A stretch of 64,000 nt of DNA from an uncultured Oscillospiraceae bacterium (GCA_934654755.1 CAKUGQ010000011.1:1-64000); one strand, 5' to 3'; shown: positions 1-8,679, counted from the stretch's first letter. Notes: generated by a model not told the origin, from the sequence alone. Translations and numbers: made by a program.

Positions 1-2
1 AA

Positions 3-1388
3 AACCCCACCGGGCACACCTATGTGAACGGCGTGTGCTCCGTCTGCGGCGCGAGAGAGCCGTCCAACGGCGGCAACGGCGGCAACGGCGGCGGTGCTGT
101 CGGACACGTGCATAGCCTTACAGATGTTCCTGAAGTTCCCGCAACCTGCACCAAGGAGGGTAGGACAGCATATAAGAAGTGCACCGGATGTGATTATACC
201 GAAGGCGGCACAGTGATTCCTGCGACTGGTCACGAGCCCGGCCCTGGGGATAAGTGCAAGCGTTGCGATACGGTGCTTGACAACAAGAAACGTGATGAAA
301 ATGCTACTGTTGTAACAACTTTTAGTGGACTTAAGGCTGCTCTCGAAAACTCTGAAGCATCAGATTTCACCATCCGTCTTGGTGCGAATATTACAATGCC
401 GAAAGGAAAGAGAATTTGTCAGGCTAATAAGGGCGTAGCGACTTTGGATTTGAACGGCTACACGCTGACGCTCTATAATTCCTCTTATGATAGCAACACC
501 AAGACATACGGAACCACCGGCTTCTTTGTCAGAGGTGCGATGGCCATTAAGGACACGTCCCTTGCCAAGTGCGGCAAGATTACTGCGGCCTCGACTGATA
601 ATAACGGCGAGGGCGGCCTGATTACAGTAGAGAAAACAGATAGGACCACCTACTTCGGAGAATCCAATGTCCAATTTGTCGTTGAAAGCGGTACAATTGA
701 CGCTACGAATAACGCAAATGGCTGTGCGATTTTGATGTGGCACAGTGCCCGTGTTTTGATTAATGGCGGTACGGTGAAGGCGAAGAGCTACGCAATTAGT
801 GGATCAAAGGATGATGGCACTATGGCGCAAGGTCGCTTAATTATCAAAGGTGGCAAGATTACGTCCTTGAATACATATGCGATCTATCATCCGCAGTACA
901 TTGCCAAAAAAGATGGCGCAATATTTGAGATAAAGGGCGGTACGATTACCGGTACGGCAGGTGTTATAAAAATGGGTGGCGCAAATCCAAGCTCTGCTAG
1001 CTCATGTACCAGACAACAACTGGATATAAGTGGGGGAATTTTGATTTCCGGTAGCGACCACATCATTTTTATTGATGTGACACACACCAAGGGAAAGACA
1101 GGCCAAAGCGATGATGAGCACAAAGCTCAAGTGAAAGTGTATGGTGGGCAATTTACAATTACAAATGCCGATACTGGTGCTTTCATCAAGGCCACCTTTG
1201 GCGAAGAAGGTCAGATAAGAGAGTGTTATTGTCAAGGCGGCACGTTCAAAAATATCGGCAAGGATAAGTTCGTGGTGCGTGATACCGGTGAGGTATATGC
1301 AAAAATTACAGACAGGAACTGGCACAAGTTTGGCTACAAAGCCACAGATCCCGATGCCAATGGCGTCTGGTCTGTTGTGAAAAAATAA
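3..1388 (+). CDS. Surface-exposed beta-helix repeat protein, C-terminal part (5' truncated)
   Basis: The frame is open from the first bases of the window, so this is the C-terminal 461 residues of a larger protein; GTG at 24 is probably not a real start. The N-terminal part shows Cys-containing repeats (TGHTYVNGVCSVCG, then a TGHEPGPGDKCKRC type unit) common in large secreted proteins of gut Clostridia. From about residue 90 of the visible part onward there are short repeats such as INGGTVKAKSYAISG and IKGGTITGTAGVI, which resemble rungs of a right-handed parallel beta-helix (pectate-lyase-like fold). No LPXTG, SLH or membrane anchor follows, so any anchor must lie upstream. No catalytic motif is recognisable. 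An adhesin or carbohydrate-contacting role is inference. Confidence 0.7.
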   Translation, partial: NPTGHTYVNGVCSVCGAREPSNGGNGGNGGGAVGHVHSLTDVPEVPATCTKEGRTAYKKCTGCDYTEGGTVIPATGHEPGPGDKCKRCDTVLDNKKRDENATVVTTFSGLKAALENSEASDFTIRLGANITMPKGKRICQANKGVATLDLNGYTLTLYNSSYDSNTKTYGTTGFFVRGAMAIKDTSLAKCGKITAASTDNNGEGGLITVEKTDRTTYFGESNVQFVVESGTIDATNNANGCAILMWHSARVLINGGTVKAKSYAISGSKDDGTMAQGRLIIKGGKITSLNTYAIYHPQYIAKKDGAIFEIKGGTITGTAGVIKMGGANPSSASSCTRQQLDISGGILISGSDHIIFIDVTHTKGKTGQSDDEHKAQVKVYGGQFTITNADTGAFIKATFGEEGQIRECYCQGGTFKNIGKDKFVVRDTGEVYAKITDRNWHKFGYKATDPDANGVWSVVKK

Positions 1389-1423
1389 CTAACCTCATTT
1401 CTCTCCAACGAGTCCCAAAACTA

Positions 1424-1455
1424 CGCGGGGCGGCATTGCCGCCCCGCGCTTTTTT
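1424..1455 (+). terminator. Intrinsic terminator of the surface protein gene
   Basis: A perfect 11-bp GC-rich stem (1424-1434 with 1438-1448) and a three-base loop are followed by GC and then six T. It lies 36 bases after the stop codon. Confidence 0.85.
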
Positions 1456-1486
1456 CGCCGCCCCGCGGCGGAAGGGCTTCTCCCGT

Positions 1487-1577
1487 GTCATTGCGAGGAG
1501 GGCGCAGCCCGACGCGGCAATCTAATGCAAAGTCTCACAAGAGATTGCCACGGCCACTGGCGTGGCCTCGCAATGAC
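1487..1577. repeat. Dispersed palindromic repeat (cluster 1)
   Basis: Two head-to-head units bounded by GTCATTGCGAG and its complement CTCGCAATGAC, each with an inner GGCAATCT/AGATTGCC boundary. The core of each unit is a different short palindrome. The same flanks recur at 10.2, 16.9, 27.1 and 41.4 kb. Confidence 0.85.
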
Positions 1578-1579
1578 AA

Positions 1580-1676
1580 AAAGGCTCCCCTTGCACAGGG
1601 GAGGCTTTCTGCCGCCTTCGGCGGACACCTCATCCGCCTCGCTATGCTCGGCACCTTCCCCTCAAGGGGAAGGCCT
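1580..1676. repeat. Second dispersed element with CTCCCCT/AGGGGAG inverted repeats
   Basis: It consists of a hairpin (GGCTCCCCT...AGGGGAGGC), a GCCGCCTTCGGCGG hairpin, a CCTCATCCGCCTCGC segment, and a second hairpin (CCTTCCCCTCAAGGGGAAGG). From memory, this composite is widespread in intergenic regions of Oscillospiraceae. No ORF with coding character covers it. Together with cluster 1 it fills the gene-free stretch 1389-1705. Confidence 0.6.
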
Positions 1677-1705
1677 TGGGTGCGAACATCGCCGCGCGGC
1701 GGAGG

Positions 1706-2362
1706 TCAGTCTCCCAGCAGGAGCGTGCGCAGCTCGCCGAGGTCGGCGGCAAGGTAGTCCGCACCCGCCTTTGTCAGCTCCCCGCGGCCGCCGTAGCCGT
1801 AGAGCACGCCGATGACGGGCAGACCGACCGTGTGCGCGCCCTGCACGTCGTGGCGGCGGTCGCCGACCATCACAATGCCGTCCAACGTGTCAATTCCTGC
1901 GCGCTTGAGCGCGTTGCGAATCACCTCCGATTTTGCGCAGGCCGCAATATCGTCCTCCGGCGCGCCGCAGATCAGCTCAAAATACTGCGCCAGACCAAAG
2001 TGCTCCAGAATGCGCACGGCGAAGTTTTCCGGCTTCGACGTTGCCACGATCAACCGTTTTCCCGCGCCGCACAGCGCGGCGAGAAGCTCGCCGATGCCGG
2101 GATAGGGTTCGTTTTCCGCCCAGCCGCGCACGGAAAAATACTCGCGGAATTTTTCGACGGCCAGCTCCGTCTGCGCTGCGTCGAAGCCGTAGTATTCCGG
2201 GAAGGCGTCGTGCAGCGGCGGGCCGATGAAGGCCGTCAGCTCGTCGAGCGACGCGACCTCTATGCCGAATGCGCCGAGCGCGTGCCGCACCGCGCTGCAA
2301 ATGCCCACCTTCGGGTCGGTCAGTGTGCCGTCCAGATCAAATAGAATAACGTTCCATGCCAT
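1706..2362 (-). CDS. HAD-superfamily hydrolase, phosphoglycolate-phosphatase-like
   Basis: A 218-residue haloacid-dehalogenase phosphatase. Motif I is FDLDGTLTD at residues 8-16, motif II ATSK near 107, a conserved Lys follows in the CAKSEVI segment, and motif IV is GDRRHD near 167; a helical cap lies between I and II. The substrate cannot be read from sequence; Gph/PpaX-like phosphatases act on phosphoglycolate or pyrophosphate. The frame stays open far upstream, but ATG at 2362 is chosen because GGAGCG precedes it and MAWNVILFDLDG is a typical N-terminus. It lies downstream of rsmI on the same strand, separated by a hairpin. Confidence 0.85.
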   Translation of the reverse strand: MAWNVILFDLDGTLTDPKVGICSAVRHALGAFGIEVASLDELTAFIGPPLHDAFPEYYGFDAAQTELAVEKFREYFSVRGWAENEPYPGIGELLAALCGAGKRLIVATSKPENFAVRILEHFGLAQYFELICGAPEDDIAACAKSEVIRNALKRAGIDTLDGIVMVGDRRHDVQGAHTVGLPVIGVLYGYGGRGELTKAGADYLAADLGELRTLLLGD

Positions 2363-2440
2363 AAGCTCGCTCCTTTTGTTTTCTGCAAGCATACCATGCC
2401 GCAATGTGCCTGTCAAGTCCGCTCGCCGGGAGACGGAACG

Positions 2441-2470
2441 CAAAAGGGAACCCTGACGGTTCCCTTCGCA
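2441..2470 (-). terminator. Hairpin downstream of rsmI
   Basis: A perfect 9-bp stem (2444-2452 with 2458-2466). On the minus strand it is followed by TTTTG, a short U tract, so termination may be partial and the HAD gene may receive read-through. Confidence 0.55.
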
Positions 2471-2513
2471 CGTTTTTCCCAAAAAGCATCGTTCGGGGCA
2501 CTTTTCCTGCCCG

Positions 2514-3344
2514 TCAGCGCGCAAGCGCTGCGTCATAGAGCAGATTTTTCGGCAGGCCGGTCGCCTGCGCCGCTTCACGGACGGCGTCCTTGCGCGAAAG
2601 TCCCTCTGCCATTCGTGCTTCGACCAGCGCCAATGCCTGCTCCAGATCGGGCGTTTCCTCCTGCGCGGGGGCGGCGCCCTCCACGATGAGAACGAATTCG
2701 CCGCGCGGCGGCGTTTCGTCAAAATATGCAACCGCGCCGTCGAGCGTTGTGCGCACGACCTGCTCATGCAGCTTTGTCAGCTCGCGGCACAGCGCGATGC
2801 GCCGCTGTCCGCCGAAGGCCGCGCACAGGTCGCGCAGCGTGTCGCAGAGCTTGTGCGGCGCTTCGTAGAAGATCATGGTACGCGTTTCGCCCTTCAGGCC
2901 GTCAAGCTGCGCCCGGCGGGGCTTTTTTACCGTGGGAAGAAAGCCCTCAAAGCAGAAGCGCCCCGTCGGAAGGCCGGACATACTCAGCGCCGTAATTGCC
3001 GCACAGGGACCGGGGATCGACGTCACGGCAATGCCCTGCGCCGCGCAGAGCGCCACAAGCTGCTCACCGGGATCGGAGATCGCAGGCGTTCCCGCGTCGG
3101 AGACCAACGCACAGCTTTCGCCTGCCAGAATGCGCTCGACGATGCGCGGCCCGCTGCCCTGTTTGTTGTGCTCATAGTAGCTTACCAGCGGTTTTTTCAG
3201 CTCCAGATGATTCAAAAGCCGCAGCGTTACGCGCGTATCCTCTGCGGCAATGAAATCCGCCGCCGCCAGTGCCTCGCGTGCGCGCGGCGAAATATCCGAT
3301 AAATTGCCGATCGGCGTCGGCACGAGGGTCAGTGTCCCGCTCAT
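2514..3344 (-). CDS. rsmI: 16S rRNA (cytidine-1402-2'-O)-methyltransferase RsmI
   Basis: A 276-residue member of the tetrapyrrole-methylase fold, full length for RsmI. It shows the N-terminal LVPTPIGNLSDISPRA, AAEDTR, YYEHN, and the SAM-binding segments SDAGTPAISDPG and IPGPCAAITAL. RsmI uses S-adenosylmethionine to methylate the 2'-OH of C1402 in the ribosomal decoding centre. Its ATG overlaps the TGA of the upstream methyltransferase gene (ATGA), so the two are probably translationally coupled. The YraL/YabC pairing is common in Firmicutes. Confidence 0.95.
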   Translation of the reverse strand: MSGTLTLVPTPIGNLSDISPRAREALAAADFIAAEDTRVTLRLLNHLELKKPLVSYYEHNKQGSGPRIVERILAGESCALVSDAGTPAISDPGEQLVALCAAQGIAVTSIPGPCAAITALSMSGLPTGRFCFEGFLPTVKKPRRAQLDGLKGETRTMIFYEAPHKLCDTLRDLCAAFGGQRRIALCRELTKLHEQVVRTTLDGAVAYFDETPPRGEFVLIVEGAAPAQEETPDLEQALALVEARMAEGLSRKDAVREAAQATGLPKNLLYDAALAR

Positions 3345-4030
3345 ATGCCGTCCTCCTGTCCGTAGTTTGATCCGTAGCGATCCGCTTCAATCCGCAGACC
3401 GGGCCGGCCGTCCTTCCGCGCCTCCAGTAATACCAGCCGCACGGGCGCGTCCGGCGCGTGACGGACGAATGCGAGACGCTTCGGCTCCAGCCGTGCAGCG
3501 CGCAGGGCGCACATCAGATCGCATAACCGCTCTGCGCGATGTACCAGCGCAAAGCGACCGCCGCTCGGCAGCAGCCAAGCTGCCGCCGCGCACAGCGATT
3601 GCGGCGGAAGCGATTGCTCCGAACGCGCCATCGCCGCCGTTTCACGGACCGCGCCGCTGCCCGCCGGGAAATAGGGCGGATTGGAGATCACACAGTCGAA
3701 GTGTCCCGGAGGCAAAAGCGCGCGAATTTCACGCACATCCCCCGGAAGACTCCTGACGCGGCTCTCCAGACCGTTTCGCCGGATATTCTCCAGCGCCAGC
3801 CGATGTGCCTGCTCGTCCAGCTCAATGCCCGTGACCGTGCAGTCGTTCGAGCGGGCGCACAGAAGCAGCCCCAGCGCGGCGTTGCCCGCACCGAGGTCGG
3901 CCACACGTGCCGCCCGCGGCAGCGTCAGAAAACGCGACAGCAGCAGACTGTCCGTGCCGAGAGGGAAGCGTTCGTTTTGCAGCAGGCGGATACCGCCGCC
4001 CAGCGATTCCTCGCGAAAAATTTCCATCAT
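3341..4030 (-). CDS. tRNA1(Val) (adenine-37-N6)-methyltransferase family protein (YfiC/YabB-like)
   Basis: A 229-residue class I SAM methyltransferase. Motif I is ADLGAGNAALG, the acidic residue after beta-2 lies in GIELDEQA, and motif IV is SNPPYF, typical of N6-adenine methylation. The N-terminal RLLQNERFPLGTDSLLLSRF segment matches TrmN6-type enzymes that modify A37 of tRNA1(Val); Firmicutes homologues lie next to rsmI as here. The reading frame runs on to 4141, but that extension crosses the ferredoxin gene and its hairpin. ATG at 4030 starts at the family's usual N-terminus, though no strong ribosome site precedes it. Confidence 0.88.
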   Translation of the reverse strand: MMEIFREESLGGGIRLLQNERFPLGTDSLLLSRFLTLPRAARVADLGAGNAALGLLLCARSNDCTVTGIELDEQAHRLALENIRRNGLESRVRSLPGDVREIRALLPPGHFDCVISNPPYFPAGSGAVRETAAMARSEQSLPPQSLCAAAAWLLPSGGRFALVHRAERLCDLMCALRAARLEPKRLAFVRHAPDAPVRLVLLEARKDGRPGLRIEADRYGSNYGQEDGI

Positions 4031-4040
4031 GACAGACAAA

Positions 4041-4069
4041 GCCACCCGGCGCGAATCGCGCCCGGTGGC
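4041..4069 (-). terminator. Hairpin after the ferredoxin gene
   Basis: A 14-bp inverted repeat with one mismatch (GCCACC.GGCGCGA arms). On the minus strand TTTGTCTGTC follows. It sits between the ferredoxin stop and the methyltransferase start, so it could terminate ferredoxin transcripts or attenuate read-through into the methyltransferase-rsmI pair. Confidence 0.5.
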
Positions 4070-4080
4070 TTCGGGCCTAT

Positions 4081-4251
4081 TTACTGCTGCTCGATGGCGT
4101 CCATGGGGCAGACGGCGGCGCAGGAGCCGCAGTCTACGCACTGGTCGGCGTCGATGACGTACTTGCCGTCACCCTCGGTGATGATGCCGAGCGGGCAGGC
4201 GTCGGCGCAGGTGCCGCAGGCGACGCAGGCGTCGGTGATTTGATGTGCCAT
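4081..4251 (-). CDS. 2[4Fe-4S] ferredoxin, clostridial type
   Basis: A 56-residue protein with two Cys motifs, CVACGTCADACP and CVDCGSCAAVCP. Each motif supplies ligands for a [4Fe-4S] cluster; the length and spacing are those of small clostridial ferredoxins that carry low-potential electrons in the cytoplasm. The ATG at 4251 is preceded by GGAGG with good spacing. The gene is monocistronic: its own promoter lies at 4287-4314 and a hairpin follows it. The physiological partner is not evident from the neighbours. Confidence 0.95.
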   Translation of the reverse strand: MAHQITDACVACGTCADACPLGIITEGDGKYVIDADQCVDCGSCAAVCPMDAIEQQ

Positions 4252-4286
4252 GTTGGTAGCCTCCTATATGTATTGGGTTCCCTATC

Positions 4287-4314
4287 ATTCTATCACGCTT
4301 TTTGAAAAATGCAA
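4287..4314 (-). promoter_or_regulatory. Promoter of the ferredoxin gene
   Basis: On the minus strand TTGCAT (4309-4314) and TAGAAT (4287-4292) are 16 bases apart, about 35 bases upstream of the start codon. Confidence 0.55.
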
Positions 4315-4413
4315 ATGGAAATTGCAGAGAATACAAAATTTTTCTGCGGTATAAGTTCCGGGCGGACGGTCAAGAATGCCTTGGCGGAAAAAAACGGCGA
4401 GGGAGGCGGGCAA

Positions 4414-6705
4414 ATGCGGCGTACGGAGCTTTCTCCGGCGGCAAAAACGGTGCTGCAAACGGCGTGGGCACTGGCATCTTCACTGGGGCATCTGCGCGTA
4501 GGGACGGAGCATCTGCTGCTGGCGGTATGTATGCAGCGGCGTGCGCGGCTGCGTGCGTCGCTGGCGCGGCGGCTTCTGGGGGAGGCGGAGCTGTATGACC
4601 GGCTGATCGCGCTATGCGGGCGGGGAAGTCCGACCGGACGGCTGCCCTTCGGCCTGTCGCGCAATGCGCGGCATGCTCTGGCCTGCGCCGTGCAGACGGA
4701 TGGCACGGTTACGCCGGAAACACTGTTTGCCGCGCTGCTGCGCGGGCAGGATACGGGCGCTTGCACGCTTTTGCGACGCTGCGGCGTTGCGCCGGAGGCG
4801 CTGTTTTCCGATTATTGCACGCTGCGCGCGCAGGAGGGGGAAAAAGCAATGCAGAATACAAGGCTTCTTGACCAGTTCGGTGTGGATCTGGTCGAGCGGG
4901 CAGCGACGGCGGAGCCGGTCATCGGACGACAGGAGGAGATCCGAACCGTGCTCGGCATTCTTACGCGAAAGAATAAAAACAACCCCGCGCTCATCGGCGA
5001 GCCGGGCGTGGGTAAGACGGCCGTGGTCGAGGGTGTCGCTCAGGCGCTGGCAAGCGGACAGGCGCCGGAGGCGCTTCGTGGGAAGCGGCTCATTGCGCTG
5101 GATATGGCCAGCCTGATCGCGGGGACAAAATACCGCGGTGAATTTGAGGAACGTGTGCGCGATATTCTGGCGGAGCTGCGGCGGGTACAGAATGTGATCT
5201 TATTCGTAGACGAAATGCATACGCTCATCGGTGCGGGCGCGGCTGAGGGTGCGATCGATGCGGCAAATCTCCTGAAGCCTGCGCTGGGACGCGGAGAATT
5301 GCAGCTCATCGGTGCGACGACGCTTGACGAATACCGCCGCCAGATTGAAAAGGATGCTGCGCTGGAGCGGCGCTTCCGTGCGGTTCTGGTGCGCGAGCCG
5401 ACGGCGCAGGAGGCCGAAGAAATTCTGGAGGGGCTTCGCCCCGGCCTGGAGGCGCACCACCGCCTTACCATCGACCGCGACGCGGTTACGGCGGCGGTGG
5501 AACTGTCGCGGCGCTATTTGACGGATAGGTTCCTGCCCGATAAGGCCATTGATCTGCTGGACGAGGCGGCGGCACAGGTCTGCCTGACGCGCTGCGCCGG
5601 GGCGGTCGATACGCAGGGCGCCGCGTTGGAGGATGAACTGAAGCAGGCGGTTCGGCAGGGGCAGTATGAGCAGGCGGCGCAGCTTCGCGACCGTCTCAAG
5701 CAGCTTCGCCGACCGGAATGCGGGCGTGTGGGCGCGGCAGAGGTGGCGGCGACCGTTTCGGCACGAACCGGCATTCCCGTCGGTACGCTTTCTTTGAATG
5801 AAAAGGAACGGCTTGGCGCGCTGGAAGCGGAGCTGTCGGCACGAGTGATCGGCCAGCCGGAGGCGGTGCGCGCGGCGGCAGAGGCGGTGCGGCGCGGACG
5901 GTCGGGGCTGTGTGAGCCGACGCGTCCCGCAGCGGCAATGCTCTTTACCGGCCCGACGGGTGTGGGCAAGACGGAGCTTTGCAAGGCGCTGGCGCAGGCG
6001 GTATTCGGCAGCGAACACGCCATGGTTCGCATCGATATGTCGGAATATATGGAAAAGCACTCCGTCTCGCGCCTGATCGGTGCGCCGCCGGGTTACGTTG
6101 GACACGAGGAGGGCGGCGTGCTGACCGAGGCCGTGCGCCGCAGGCCCTATGCGCTTGTGCTGTTTGACGAGCTGGAAAAGGCGCACCGCGACGTGACCTC
6201 GCTTCTTTTGCAGGTGATGGAGGACGGCATCCTGACCGACTCAACCGGACGGCGGGTGGATTTTAAAAACACACTTCTGGTAATGACCTCAAATCTCGGC
6301 AGCGAAGCAACGGCCGGGATCGGTTTCGGCGCACAGGCAGCACAGAGTGCGGTGCAGAAGGCGCTGCGTGAGCGCTTTGCGCCGGAATTTCTGGGACGCA
6401 TCGACTGCGTCGCGCAGTTTGCACCCCTGGATTCGGCGGCGCTGTGCGCCATCGCGCGGCGTCAGCTCGACGCGCTGACGGAGCGTGCAAAGCAGCAGGG
6501 TCTGGCACTGCGCTATGATGCCGACGTGCCGGACTGCCTTGCGCGTCAGACGGCCGCCGCACGCAGCGGAGCGCGCGCGCTGCGGCATCTGCTTCAAACG
6601 CAGGCGGAGGCGCCGCTTTCCGCACTGCTGCTTTCAAAGCATCCGCCGGAGCGGGCGGTGCTGCGCGCGTCCGCGCAGGGGCTTCGCGTCGATTCTTCTT
6701 CTTGA
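4414..6705 (+). CDS. clpC: ClpC/ClpA-type AAA+ protein unfoldase
   Basis: A 763-residue two-ring Clp ATPase that should unfold substrates and feed them to ClpP. Two Clp_N repeats (about residues 3-125) are followed by AAA-1 with Walker A GEPGVGKT and Walker B ILFVDEMHTL. A short linker contains a UVR-like helix pair (LEDELKQAVRQGQYEQAAQL), then AAA-2 with GPTGVGKTE and LVLFDELEKAH. There is a D2-small domain. No ClpB-type long M-domain is present. The loop GIGFGAQ holds an IGF tripeptide where ClpA/ClpC carry the ClpP-docking IGL/VGF motif. An in-frame ATG exists at 4309, but ATG 4414 is preceded by GGGAGGCGGG at ideal distance and gives the standard N-terminus. No ctsR or mcsAB is adjacent. 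Confidence 0.88.
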   Translation: MRRTELSPAAKTVLQTAWALASSLGHLRVGTEHLLLAVCMQRRARLRASLARRLLGEAELYDRLIALCGRGSPTGRLPFGLSRNARHALACAVQTDGTVTPETLFAALLRGQDTGACTLLRRCGVAPEALFSDYCTLRAQEGEKAMQNTRLLDQFGVDLVERAATAEPVIGRQEEIRTVLGILTRKNKNNPALIGEPGVGKTAVVEGVAQALASGQAPEALRGKRLIALDMASLIAGTKYRGEFEERVRDILAELRRVQNVILFVDEMHTLIGAGAAEGAIDAANLLKPALGRGELQLIGATTLDEYRRQIEKDAALERRFRAVLVREPTAQEAEEILEGLRPGLEAHHRLTIDRDAVTAAVELSRRYLTDRFLPDKAIDLLDEAAAQVCLTRCAGAVDTQGAALEDELKQAVRQGQYEQAAQLRDRLKQLRRPECGRVGAAEVAATVSARTGIPVGTLSLNEKERLGALEAELSARVIGQPEAVRAAAEAVRRGRSGLCEPTRPAAAMLFTGPTGVGKTELCKALAQAVFGSEHAMVRIDMSEYMEKHSVSRLIGAPPGYVGHEEGGVLTEAVRRRPYALVLFDELEKAHRDVTSLLLQVMEDGILTDSTGRRVDFKNTLLVMTSNLGSEATAGIGFGAQAAQSAVQKALRERFAPEFLGRIDCVAQFAPLDSAALCAIARRQLDALTERAKQQGLALRYDADVPDCLARQTAAARSGARALRHLLQTQAEAPLSALLLSKHPPERAVLRASAQGLRVDSSS

Positions 6706-6730
6706 CATTGCGCGGTACGGAATTTATAAT
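6702..6730 (+). promoter_or_regulatory. Consensus promoter overlapping the clpC stop codon
   Basis: TTGACA (6702-6707), a 17-base spacer and TATAAT (6725-6730). The clpC stop TGA (6703-6705) lies within the -35 box. It should drive the acyl-ligase operon. Confidence 0.85.
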
Positions 6731-6762
6731 GAGTACCGTATGTCACAGAGGGGGCGCAGAGA

Positions 6763-8679
6763 ATGAAACAGAGCATCCGCCGCATCGTGCGCGAGGGCAT
6801 CGACGCACTGACCGGCACGCCGCACACCATGCAGACCGTTTACGGCGCCATGTTCCGTCCGGCGCAGAATATTCTCGCCGAATATGAGCAGGACGGGCAG
6901 ACGATTCGCCTGACCTACGGCGAGGTGCGCGAACAGATCGAGCGCGTTTCCGCTGCGCTGTATGCGCGGATCGGCGCAACGCACGGTTATGTTGCGCTGG
7001 AAATGGAGAACCGCGTGGAGTGGATCATTGCCTTCTGGGCGATTCTGCGCAGCGGCAATAAGCCTTATCTGGTCAATACGCGCCACCCGAAGCGGCTTTC
7101 ACAGGGCATTGTGCGCACGCTTGGCGTGCGCTGTGTTCTGGGCTTCGGTGCGACGCAGCTTGATGCGGAATTCATCGACTTTGCCGGGCTGACCGGCGGC
7201 GACGCAGCCTTCGCCGGAGAATTTGAGGACGAGTTTGCGCTTTCCACTTCCGCTACCACGCTGCACGAGGTTGCCTGCATCTATACGGGACGGGAGATTG
7301 CGGCACAGCTTCTCAATACGCCGAATATCCTGCGCGACTGTCCGCAGATGTCACGCCACTATCACGGCAGCCTGAAGCAGCTTGCCTTTTTGCCGTTTTA
7401 CCATGTGTTCGGCCTGTTTGCCGTGTATTTCTGGTTCACCTTTTTTGGCAGGACGCTTGTGTTCCTGCCGGACTATTCCGCCGATGCCATTCTGAAAACC
7501 TGCCGACGCCATGAGGTTACGCATGTTTTTGCCGTGCCGATGCTGTGGCATCAGATCGAGGCACAGCTCGGCCGTACCCTGGAACGTGAGGGGAAGACCG
7601 TACGGTTCCGCCGTGCACTGCGCCTGTGTACGGCGCTGCAAAACCTTTGCCCTTCGGCGGGCGAAGCGTTTTCGCGCCGACTGCTGCATCAGGCGACCGA
7701 CCGCCTGTTCGGCCGCAGCGTGCGCTTCTGTATCAGCGGCGGCGGCTATCTGCGCCCGGAGGCACTGGCGCTGCTCAACGGGCTTGGATATAACCTCCAT
7801 AACGGCTATGGCATGAGCGAGACGGGGATTACCTCCGTAGAACTGCGCTCACGGCCGAAATATCGGAACCGCGGTTCGGTCGGCAGACCGTTCCGCTCCG
7901 TGGAATACCGTCTGAGCGAGCGCGGGACGCTGCTGATTCACGGGGAATCCGTTTGCAGCCGTCGTATCGTCGACGGCGAGCGATTCGACCGCGAGTTGTG
8001 GCTCGACAGCGGCGACGTTGCCGAGTGTATTGATAATGATTGGTATCTGCGCGGCCGCCTCGGCGATGTCGTCATCGGTGAAAACGGCGAGAATATCAAT
8101 CCCGACGTCGTGGAGCAGCATTTCACCCTGCCGGATGCGGAGAAGCTGAGCGTGCTCGGCCTGCCCGCCGCCGGCGGCGAACGGCTGGCGCTTGTGGTGC
8201 AGCTCAGTCCGTTTCTTTCGGCGCAGCGCATCGAGGCGCTGATTGCCGCTGCCTATCGAGACAATGAGACGCTGCCCTCGCCGAGCCGCGTGCGCGACTT
8301 TTATTATACGAACGACCCCATCGTCTCGCCCACGGCCATAAAAGTCGGCAGACAGTATCTGCTGTGTGCGCTGAAAAACGGAGATGTCACGCTACATACC
8401 TTTTCGGAGCTTCGCGCACGGTCTGCGTCTCGCTCCGGTACGGACCCCGCGCTGGCTGCGCGTGTGCGTGCGATTGTTGCGCGCGAGCTGGGGGTAGATG
8501 AGGCACAGATCCGAGACGACAGCCATATCGTCAATGAGCTTGGCGCGGACAGCCTGAGCTATCTGTCGCTGCTCGGCGCGATCGATGCCGAATTCGGTCT
8601 GCCCGCACCGGTCGGAGAGGAGACGCGCTGCACTACCGTCGCCGAATTCTGTGATTATATTGAAAGGAATATCCTATGA
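6763..8679 (+). CDS. AMP-dependent acyl ligase fused to a C-terminal acyl carrier domain
   Basis: A 638-residue protein. Residues about 1-540 are an ANL-family adenylating domain: FLPFYHVFGL, ISGGGYLRPE, NGYGMSETG, DSGDVAE, YLRGRLGDVVIGENGENINP, and the catalytic Lys in SPTAIKVGR. Residues about 560-638 are a carrier domain with the phosphopantetheine serine in LGADSLSYL. The usual Thr/Ser/Gly-rich ATP loop (SSGTTGxPK) is not recognisable; the corresponding place reads STSATTLHEVACIYTG, so the loop is degenerate. The likely role is activation of a fatty or other acyl acid and loading onto the fused or the free ACP. It is the first gene of a four-gene operon (ATGA overlap with the next gene). 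Confidence 0.8.
   Translation: MKQSIRRIVREGIDALTGTPHTMQTVYGAMFRPAQNILAEYEQDGQTIRLTYGEVREQIERVSAALYARIGATHGYVALEMENRVEWIIAFWAILRSGNKPYLVNTRHPKRLSQGIVRTLGVRCVLGFGATQLDAEFIDFAGLTGGDAAFAGEFEDEFALSTSATTLHEVACIYTGREIAAQLLNTPNILRDCPQMSRHYHGSLKQLAFLPFYHVFGLFAVYFWFTFFGRTLVFLPDYSADAILKTCRRHEVTHVFAVPMLWHQIEAQLGRTLEREGKTVRFRRALRLCTALQNLCPSAGEAFSRRLLHQATDRLFGRSVRFCISGGGYLRPEALALLNGLGYNLHNGYGMSETGITSVELRSRPKYRNRGSVGRPFRSVEYRLSERGTLLIHGESVCSRRIVDGERFDRELWLDSGDVAECIDNDWYLRGRLGDVVIGENGENINPDVVEQHFTLPDAEKLSVLGLPAAGGERLALVVQLSPFLSAQRIEALIAAAYRDNETLPSPSRVRDFYYTNDPIVSPTAIKVGRQYLLCALKNGDVTLHTFSELRARSASRSGTDPALAARVRAIVARELGVDEAQIRDDSHIVNELGADSLSYLSLLGAIDAEFGLPAPVGEETRCTTVAEFCDYIERNIL

Noticed and set aside
1485..1815. 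Small overlapping frames in the repeat region before the first HAD gene
   Set aside because: They arise from the palindromic repeats and from antisense of the HAD gene; no ribosome site or recognisable product.
4309..4413. Earlier ATG for the ClpC-type gene
   Set aside because: No ribosome site precedes it, it lies in the ferredoxin promoter region, and the added 35 residues do not resemble a Clp N-terminus, unlike the start at 4414.
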